From Numidum massiliense (GTDB lineage Bacteria > Bacillota > Bacilli > Thermoactinomycetales > Novibacillaceae), in assembly GCF_001375555.1 (NCBI RefSeq), contig NZ_CTDZ01000009.1, positions 1,915,758 through 1,979,757 of the forward strand: 64,000 bases of DNA. Reading direction: 5' to 3'. Positions 57,900 to 64,000 of this stretch are shown here, piece after piece (positions within the stretch are counted from its first letter, which is position 1; the number at the start of each line of letters is the position of its first letter). The translations under genes were made by a program, and so were the position numbers. The notes beneath the pieces are model-generated. The model did no database searches. It had not been told where the DNA came from and saw only the letters and a list, made by a program, of their open reading frames with translations.

Positions 57900-59712
57900 G
57901 ATTGTCCCCCTGACAAAGCGGGAACCGCATAAGTACTTCCAGTCCCCCGAGCTCCCCGCGCGACAACTGAATACCGTACGCATTCCCGTATTTCAACTGT
58001 AAGCGCCGATGCACATTGAGTAGCCCCGTCGTTTCCGCTACATCCGTGGAGGCGCGCGACGTTGACTGATCCGCGCGCGCCACCAACGCCTCCTTCAACC
58101 GCTGCAATGTCGCTTCGTCTAACTGGTCGCCGTTATCCGCCACGCACACCGTGACGCAACCGTCCGCTGCCCACACGTCAATAAGTAGCATGCCGTCACC
58201 GTCTTTCCCTTCCAAACCGTGCACATACGCATTTTCGATAATCGGTTGTACGATCAATCTAGGAACTTTAAACTTTAATAGTGATACCGGAAGTTCACTG
58301 CATCTGACGTCAATATGCGGAAAGCGGATGGATTGAATACCGATGTACGCGTTTGCAAACAAAAACTCCTTTTCCAACGCGACCTCATCTTCGCCGTTCC
58401 GCGTTATCAATCGAAAAAACGTCCCCATGTGCAGCACTAACTGTTCGGCGCTTTTCATCTCTCCTTGCCTAATTAACGTAAGTAAAATAAACAAACTGTT
58501 GTATAAAAAATGGGGATTGATTTGCGACTGGAGCTGCTTTAATTCCGACCGTTGGGAACGCGTCTTCTGTTCCGACACTTCGTCGATCAACGTTTGAATT
58601 TGACTGGCCATCGTATTAAATTGCTTAAACACATCGTAAAATTCATCTCGGTATTTTTGCTGGAGGCGGAACGCCAAATTGCCTTTCCCTACTTGACGCA
58701 ACGCGCGCACCAACCGTTTCAGCGGGCGATCGACGAGTAGAAAAATGCCGTATGAAAAAAGGACAACGACGATGAAAGAGACGCCGATGAGCATCCAATG
58801 CGACGTACGATACTGATTGAGGATCGCGAGCGCCTCTTTTTCTGCGACATAGTGGATGAGTGTCACCCCGAGAGAAGGGGATCGTTCAAAATAAAGGAGG
58901 TATGCGTGTTTATTGATGACAAGCCGCTCCTGCCCAGACAAAACGTCGGCATTAGAGGGGTGCGCCAGAAATTGGCGAATGTGGGCGAGTGTGTCGTCTT
59001 CTGGCTTCGCACGAATGGCCCACCCTTCCTGCTCGTGCAATAAAATGGACTGGGAAGTGGCAAAGTTCGACAGTTGGGCGAGCGCCTTTTCTAGTAGGGG
59101 TAGCGAAAGCTCGACCTTCAGTGCAAAAGACATGCCCACACCGGATGTCGGGTAAGCAATACTTAAAGACAGCTCGTTATTCCGATGGTTCAGTGGAGAG
59201 CCGGATGACCTTGCACTGCGGGTGACCTCCCCTGACTCGCCATGCGGAGTCTCTTCCCCGAGGCGATTCGCCCAGATCGTCCGCCCGATCTTCGGAAAAT
59301 AAATGCTAATCTCCTTCACATACGGACTCGAACTTTTCAAAATCGATAACTTGCTCATAATGCGGCGAATCACTTGGGATCGCTCGTAGTCACTCATTGT
59401 CTCAGGCATCGTACCCGCTTTCCGAAAATCGTCGTCTTTCACGAGATACTCTTGTTCTACGCGCATAATACGCGCGATTTCTGTTTCTAGCGACTGCAAA
59501 TAAAAATGCACGTTGGTCGCGTGCGACTGCAACAACTCGTCGCGCACGATTTTTTCTCCCGACAGATTCACCAACAGACCGATGGCACTAATCGGGATGA
59601 CGACTAACAAGAAGGCAACGACAATTTTGGAAAATAGGGTAAAATTACGCTCACAAACCCGCTCACAAACCCGCTCGCCAACCTGCCGTAAAGGCGTGCG
59701 CATCTCCTCCAT
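57892..59712 (-). CDS. YesM-like sensor histidine kinase
   Basis: 606 residues. Two membrane helices (about residues 26-48 and 300-325) flank an extracellular sensor domain, followed by HAMP, the His_kinase motif INPHFLYNSL and an ATPase domain with VADNGDQLD. This is the class that pairs with YesN-like regulators and senses carbohydrates. The extreme N terminus carries a short repeat (VCERVCER; DNA 59645-59680). The ATG at 59712 is used; a second ATG three codons on lies too close to GGAGG. The gene follows the beta-helix gene by 8 bases. Confidence 0.88.
   Translation of the reverse strand: MEEMRTPLRQVGERVCERVCERNFTLFSKIVVAFLLVVIPISAIGLLVNLSGEKIVRDELLQSHATNVHFYLQSLETEIARIMRVEQEYLVKDDDFRKAGTMPETMSDYERSQVIRRIMSKLSILKSSSPYVKEISIYFPKIGRTIWANRLGEETPHGESGEVTRSARSSGSPLNHRNNELSLSIAYPTSGVGMSFALKVELSLPLLEKALAQLSNFATSQSILLHEQEGWAIRAKPEDDTLAHIRQFLAHPSNADVLSGQERLVINKHAYLLYFERSPSLGVTLIHYVAEKEALAILNQYRTSHWMLIGVSFIVVVLFSYGIFLLVDRPLKRLVRALRQVGKGNLAFRLQQKYRDEFYDVFKQFNTMASQIQTLIDEVSEQKTRSQRSELKQLQSQINPHFLYNSLFILLTLIRQGEMKSAEQLVLHMGTFFRLITRNGEDEVALEKEFLFANAYIGIQSIRFPHIDVRCSELPVSLLKFKVPRLIVQPIIENAYVHGLEGKDGDGMLLIDVWAADGCVTVCVADNGDQLDEATLQRLKEALVARADQSTSRASTDVAETTGLLNVHRRLQLKYGNAYGIQLSRGELGGLEVLMRFPLCQGDNHV
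59645..59682. repeat. 12-bp repeat in the YesM-like gene
   Basis: CGCTCACAAACC occurs in two to three near-identical copies, encoding RVCERVCER at the cytoplasmic N terminus. Confidence 0.8.
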
Positions 59713-59720
59713 CCCTTTTT

Positions 59721-61049
59721 TTATGACACTTCAGACGGATCAGTCGCTGTCACATTGTCGCGTACACAGACGCGCGACGGGTCACCCTCGATGACAATCG
59801 GTATCCCTCCGCTGTCTAAGATCGTATTATCGATGACTGTGTTGCCGCTCGAAGGGTAGTCGTCAAAATGGACTCCAGAACATTCACTGCTTCGAATCGT
59901 GTTATTATCGATGTGAATGTTCAAATATTTTCTACGCCCATCCGGGTAGTCTGGGGTACTGCCCTCAAAATAAGAAGCTAGTACGTAAATGGCGTCATTC
60001 CAACTATCTTCAATCGTATTGCCCTCAATCGTCATCCCGTCCATACCAGTAATATACATCGCCTGTTGATACGGGTCATCTGTACCGGCTTTCGGATACG
60101 CCTCTCGATCTTGAAGCACCTTATTGTTGCGAACGGCGACATCGTGATGGAGGCTAGCTCGACCTTCGACAAATATCCCATTACAGCCATATAAATCATT
60201 TTTGGCGTAACCTCGGATCGTATTGTTTTCGATAACCCCGTCGGATACACTGCGAAAACCGATGCCGGTACAATACGAATGTTCAACCACGTTATTGCGC
60301 GCGAAAATATGTCGGTGAGGCGGACTGGTCGGCGTTTGAATCGTATGGCCGACTTCGATCCCGTAATCGGCGGCTTCCCGCACCGTATTGCCGTCAATCG
60401 TAATGTTAGTCGACTGTTTTTCATCTTGAAACATGAAGTAGATGCCGTTCTGGTTGAGCGTTTTCTGGACGGTATTGCGCACCACTTGCACATTGTCGTT
60501 ACGCTGTAACCCTAAGATCGCATTGGAACCGCTGTTCGTAATGAAGGTGTCGTGAACGCTGCCGTCGTTCACATTGTAGAGGACAATCGACCCGCCGGCT
60601 GAATTGATCGCTTCAATATCGAAAATTTCAAACCCTGTCACCCATGCCAAACTGAGTGTATGGGCGAACGGATCGTTAATTTTATCTGGGCGCTGAGAGT
60701 TTTGCCCATCGAGGGTCATCCGAGATACTTTCACGTTTTGCGCGCGCTCAGCTGTCAACATATGAAAGCCGGCACTCGATCCGTCTGGCAATTTTGCTTT
60801 TATGCGAAAAACGGTTTCCCCTATCCCCTCCCCTTTCAAGTGGACATTCGACTGTAACACGAGTGGTTGTTCGAGAATATACTCACCCGCCGGAACGAAA
60901 ACCGTACCGCCTCCCGCCGCACTCACCTTATCGATCTCCTGCTGAATCGAAGCGGGTGTCAGCGCAACTTTTCGCCTTTTCATTATGAGGAAAAAAACGA
61001 GCACCAACAATAGCACGATAAGCGCTACCAACGCGATGATCCACGCCAT
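59721..61049 (-). CDS. Membrane-anchored right-handed beta-helix protein
   Basis: 442 residues. One N-terminal transmembrane segment (residues 2-24) is followed by a pectate-lyase-like parallel beta-helix: GGTVFVPAGEYILEQPL at the start, then many coils of the form xxxIxxNTIxxS (NITIDGNTVREA, GVIENNTIRGYA, MTIEGNTIEDS, IHIDNNTIRSSE). The segment GGGTVFVPAGEY is typical of pectate-lyase/rhamnogalacturonase-type and PbH1 proteins. Surface processing or binding of a plant or microbial polysaccharide is likely. It is between the ABC permease and the kinase genes. No catalytic residues could be assigned. Confidence 0.85.
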   Translation of the reverse strand: MAWIIALVALIVLLLVLVFFLIMKRRKVALTPASIQQEIDKVSAAGGGTVFVPAGEYILEQPLVLQSNVHLKGEGIGETVFRIKAKLPDGSSAGFHMLTAERAQNVKVSRMTLDGQNSQRPDKINDPFAHTLSLAWVTGFEIFDIEAINSAGGSIVLYNVNDGSVHDTFITNSGSNAILGLQRNDNVQVVRNTVQKTLNQNGIYFMFQDEKQSTNITIDGNTVREAADYGIEVGHTIQTPTSPPHRHIFARNNVVEHSYCTGIGFRSVSDGVIENNTIRGYAKNDLYGCNGIFVEGRASLHHDVAVRNNKVLQDREAYPKAGTDDPYQQAMYITGMDGMTIEGNTIEDSWNDAIYVLASYFEGSTPDYPDGRRKYLNIHIDNNTIRSSECSGVHFDDYPSSGNTVIDNTILDSGGIPIVIEGDPSRVCVRDNVTATDPSEVS

Positions 61050-61207
61050 CGATCACACGCCTCCTCTTAACCTTATGATTTGTCCCTATGACTTGACCCT
61101 GTGAATTGTTCTCTAGTACACGGTATACCGACACAGTTTTCATTATGCCTATGTCATTACATGATTCCTTTTTGCACGTTGCCTTGATCACGCCCACATA
61201 CTTTACC

Positions 61208-62092
61208 TTATTCTTTTACGCTTCCTAACACTAACCCTTTAACGAAATACTTTTGTAAGAACGGGTAGACGAGTAAAATCGGTAAAGCGGTCATAAATAT
61301 TTGCGCAGCCCGTCCCGTCTGGTCCGACACGACGTTTGCCGTCGCTTGACTTTCGAGCTGCATATTGCGCAAATCGTCGACCGTTACCGTAATCGACTGC
61401 AAATACGTGGCCAACGGGTAGTCCGCCGGATTTTTCATATAGAGCAAACCGTCAAACCACGAGTTCCAATGTCCGACCATCGTAAACAACGTGATCGTCG
61501 CTAACGCAGGTAGTGATAGTGGTAAGTAAATACGCCACAGCACCGTCCATTGATTCGCCCCGTCGACGCGTGCCGACTCCTCTAGTTCCTTCGGTAAGCC
61601 GCGAAAAAAGTTTAACAAAAGCACGATGTTGAACACGTTGACTGCACCCGGAACGACTAACGCCCAGATCGTATCTAACAAACCGGTCTGTTTCACGACC
61701 AAATAACTCGGGATGAGTCCCCCGTTAAACAAAATCGTAAAGACGAAAAACCACACGTAAACGGTACGCCCGGGGAAACGGTGTTTTTCCTTGGAAAGCG
61801 GGTAAGCGGTAAGGATACATAACAAGATGCTAAGTGACGTCCCTAAGACTAATCGTTCGACAGAGATAAAAAACGACCGCATAAATTGGCCCTTTTCTAG
61901 TACTACTTTGTAAGACTCTAAATTAAAGTCGACTGGCCACACACTCACGTGGCCAGCAGAGGCCGCACCAGCGGAACTGAGCGAAACGGCGAGCAAATGG
62001 ACAATCGGTAGAACACAAACGAGTCCCAACGCGATCAAAAACATATAGTTAACGATTAAAAAAACTTTGCGCGGCCAAGACAAGCTACGCAT
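61208..62092 (-). CDS. ABC sugar permease (LplC/YtcP type)
   Basis: 294 residues with six membrane helices, the second permease of a CUT1 importer. The EAA loop is EESARVDGANQWTVLWRIYL with the conserved Gly, contacting the ATPase. The ATG at 62092 follows GAGGGG; a preceding ATG two codons up overlaps that site. The paired permease lies 21 bases upstream. No ATPase gene is in the window; CUT1 importers of Firmicutes often share a common MsmX-type ATPase. Confidence 0.92.
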   Translation of the reverse strand: MRSLSWPRKVFLIVNYMFLIALGLVCVLPIVHLLAVSLSSAGAASAGHVSVWPVDFNLESYKVVLEKGQFMRSFFISVERLVLGTSLSILLCILTAYPLSKEKHRFPGRTVYVWFFVFTILFNGGLIPSYLVVKQTGLLDTIWALVVPGAVNVFNIVLLLNFFRGLPKELEESARVDGANQWTVLWRIYLPLSLPALATITLFTMVGHWNSWFDGLLYMKNPADYPLATYLQSITVTVDDLRNMQLESQATANVVSDQTGRAAQIFMTALPILLVYPFLQKYFVKGLVLGSVKE

Positions 62093-62113
62093 CGTCATCT
62101 CCCCTCAATCGTA

Positions 62114-63016
62114 TTAAAAGATGCGATAATTGGCAAAACGGTGTGCGAACCAGTAAGATGTAGAGATAAGCACTAACGAAATAGCCGATTTGAAGAGACC
62201 GATTGCCGTTGAAATGCTGTACTGCGCATTGACGATGCCGACGCGGTACACGAGCGTATCGATAATATCGCCTGTTTCATATGTGACGGGGCTGTACAAG
62301 TTAAAAATTTGGTCAAAACCTGCGTTCAACACGTTACCTAAACTGAGCGTCGCCAACAGCATAATGATCGGAAACATGCCGGGCAACGTAATGTGTACCG
62401 TTTGCTTCCAACGGGAGGCACCGTCGACGACCGCCGCTTCGTACAACGACGGATTGATCGACGTAATGGCCGCGAGGTAAATAATCGTATTAAAGCCGAA
62501 TTCCTTCCATATGTCACTAACGATTATCGTGAACGGAAACCACTGGTTATCCCCCAAAAAGAAAATCGGTTCCACCCCGAACAGGCCGAGTAGCTGGTTG
62601 ACTATCCCGTTGGAAGGGGAGAGGATCCCTTTGAGAATGCCAGCTAAAATGACCCAAGATAAAAAATGGGGTAAATAAATGAGTGTCTGTACACCTCGTT
62701 TGAGGAAAGAAATCCTCACTTCGTTCAATAGTAAAGCAATGACGATCGGCACGGCTAAGTTGCCGACGATTTTAAGCGTGGCAATGACGAGTGTATTTCG
62801 TAGTACGAGCGGAAACTCCGGCATCATAAACACGTATTTAAAATTGTCCAGCCCCACCCACGGCGAACCGAAAAACCCTTGAAAGCCGGAGAACTTCTTG
62901 AAGGCGATCATAATGCCGAACATCGGGTAGTAGCTGTAAATGAGCACGAGAACGACTGCAGGAAGAAGCATTAAATGGAACATATAGTACCGCTTGAAAT
63001 GGTTCATAAGTCGCAC
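62114..63016 (-). CDS. ABC sugar permease (LplB type)
   Basis: 300 residues with six membrane helices, the first permease of the same importer. The EAA loop is EAAVVDGASRWKQTVHITLP. The start chosen is GTG 63016, nine bases after GGAGG; an ATG three codons on is an alternative. It follows the binding-protein gene by 103 bases. Confidence 0.92.
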   Translation of the reverse strand: MRLMNHFKRYYMFHLMLLPAVVLVLIYSYYPMFGIMIAFKKFSGFQGFFGSPWVGLDNFKYVFMMPEFPLVLRNTLVIATLKIVGNLAVPIVIALLLNEVRISFLKRGVQTLIYLPHFLSWVILAGILKGILSPSNGIVNQLLGLFGVEPIFFLGDNQWFPFTIIVSDIWKEFGFNTIIYLAAITSINPSLYEAAVVDGASRWKQTVHITLPGMFPIIMLLATLSLGNVLNAGFDQIFNLYSPVTYETGDIIDTLVYRVGIVNAQYSISTAIGLFKSAISLVLISTSYWFAHRFANYRIF

Positions 63017-63119
63017 ACCATCTCACCTCCCTTCGTCGCTACCTTTCCGTAAGACGCCGATCTCCCCAGTTCGGGTCGTATAGAGCGGGTGGATCAACAT
63101 AACCGTTCGACGGGCGGGA

Positions 63120-64000
63120 TTATTTCTGTTCCGCTAACCAATCGTTCACTTCTTTCGTCATTTGTTCCCCGCCGAGTTTTTTCCAATCGGCCACGAACGT
63201 GTCGAAGTGGTCGAGCGGCGCTTCGCCCATAATAATTTTCGTGTACACTTCTTCCGACATTTGATCCAACGACGCCTTTTTTTCCACCATCGTCTGCGAG
63301 GGCACCCCGTAAAATTCAGAGACAATCTTGTCGTCCATGTTATCTTTTTTAATGATGTCAAAGGCGTCAAACTGGCGCGCTGTCCCCCACCCTTTCACTA
63401 AATCGCCGTCGTTGTACGCCTTAATGTTGTCGTAACCAGCTTTTTGTTCACTGTTCAACTGCGACGTATCGCCGGAAGCGAGGGCTGCGCGCACGGCATC
63501 GAGGTTGTCGGGGATGTCTTTCGTCGTGGGCCAAGATTGCACGAGCGGATATTTGAAATACTCGACTCCGTCTGGGCTCGTTCCGTATTTGCTAGAATCA
63601 GCCGTCTCACCCCACAGCTTTTCCTGAAAGACATTTAACAGTTTCACGACGACCTCTGGGTGTGCGTATCCTTTTTTTACGACGATAAAATTGTCCACAT
63701 CCTGCCGTACCGCCTGTACCGCAGGCTTCTTTCCATCCACCGCCACGGCAGAAAACGGTTTCATATGATCTAACGCCTTATTTTTCGAAACGTCCATCGG
63801 ATAGTAGGACGCCCAGTTAGCACCGTAAAACATCCCCACTTTATCGTTAACGATATCCTCCCCGAGCTTATCCCAGCCCTTCACTGCCCACTCGCGGTCA
63901 ATTAAACCGGCTTGGTACATCTCCCGCAATTTGGCTAGCGCTTCCTTTACTTCCGGCTGAATGCTTCCGTAAACAATTTTCCCCGCAGCGTCTTTCACCC
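63120..64000 (-). CDS. ABC solute-binding protein (LplA-like), 5' end outside window
   Basis: The C-terminal 290 or so residues of an extracellular CUT1 binding protein. The frame is open to the right edge, so the signal peptide and N-terminal domain lie beyond 64000; the GTG at 63998 is not a believable start. Segments such as KLREMYQAGLIDREWA and DNFIVVKKGYAHPEVVVKLL are typical of LplA/YtcQ-type proteins of about 500-550 residues. It should deliver an oligosaccharide to the two permeases downstream. Confidence 0.9.
   Translation of the reverse strand, partial: VKDAAGKIVYGSIQPEVKEALAKLREMYQAGLIDREWAVKGWDKLGEDIVNDKVGMFYGANWASYYPMDVSKNKALDHMKPFSAVAVDGKKPAVQAVRQDVDNFIVVKKGYAHPEVVVKLLNVFQEKLWGETADSSKYGTSPDGVEYFKYPLVQSWPTTKDIPDNLDAVRAALASGDTSQLNSEQKAGYDNIKAYNDGDLVKGWGTARQFDAFDIIKKDNMDDKIVSEFYGVPSQTMVEKKASLDQMSEEVYTKIIMGEAPLDHFDTFVADWKKLGGEQMTKEVNDWLAEQK

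Overview
The window looks like a chromosomal segment of a Bacillales-type Firmicute, close in style to Paenibacillaceae or Thermoactinomycetaceae, although the genus cannot be fixed from sequence alone. The evidence is Bacillus-style Shine-Dalgarno sites with frequent TTG and GTG starts, a T-box leader on leuS, an S-box leader on metY, the divergent comEA/comER pair, a GerMN lipoprotein, YesM/YesN regulation and roughly balanced base composition. Almost all genes lie on the minus strand. No rRNA, tRNA, insertion sequence, prophage or CRISPR array was found.

Layout. 1-1780: tail of a membrane protein with a GDYXXLXY domain, running off the left edge. 1966-10594: a six-gene minus-strand operon (Hpt-REC-GGDEF-REC protein, membrane HEAT-repeat protein, processive GT2 glycosyltransferase, large membrane-anchored protein with a glycoside-hydrolase-like barrel, single receiver, soluble histidine kinase), probably a c-di-GMP-linked extracellular polysaccharide system. 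10918-14563: a GGDEF-fold/winged-helix regulator with a DHDPS-family enzyme and an NAD-dependent epimerase. 14859-24486: mostly housekeeping genes (dcd, a DUF3139 protein, a GerMN lipoprotein, metY with S-box, comEA, comER, leuS with T-box, a WYL regulator). 24607-26799: an S9 peptidase.

27103-46505 is a catabolic island on the minus strand. In order of transcription it holds an RpiR regulator, a HemL-like aminotransferase, a TAXI-type TRAP transporter, an aldehyde dehydrogenase, ornithine aminotransferase, a truncated sodium:solute symporter, a sigma-54 activator (CBS-PAS-AAA-HTH), and an operon for CoA transfer and beta-oxidation-type reactions (scoA-scoB-hbd-acd-thl-hydroxyacid dehydrogenase-crotonase). 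Two textbook -24/-12 promoters lie directly upstream of scoA and of the aldehyde dehydrogenase, which suggests the activator controls both units. The TAXI binding protein reads as a circular permutation of its family, the most unusual single observation here.

46877-53331: class I (DhnA-type) aldolase, gamma-carbonic anhydrase-like protein, a small HscC/J-protein/DUF1266 chaperone module and a GNAT acetyltransferase. 53387-64000: a carbohydrate-utilisation locus (ABC binding protein running off the right edge, two permeases, membrane-anchored beta-helix protein, YesM/YesN two-component pair, large LacZ, and a decayed LacI-family remnant).

A theme across the window is expansion of short tandem repeats. 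Low-complexity in-frame inserts interrupt conserved enzymes (leuS, lacZ, the DHDPS-family enzyme, S9 peptidase, HemL-like aminotransferase), and perfect or near-perfect 15-23 bp duplications sit at gene ends and in intergenic spaces.
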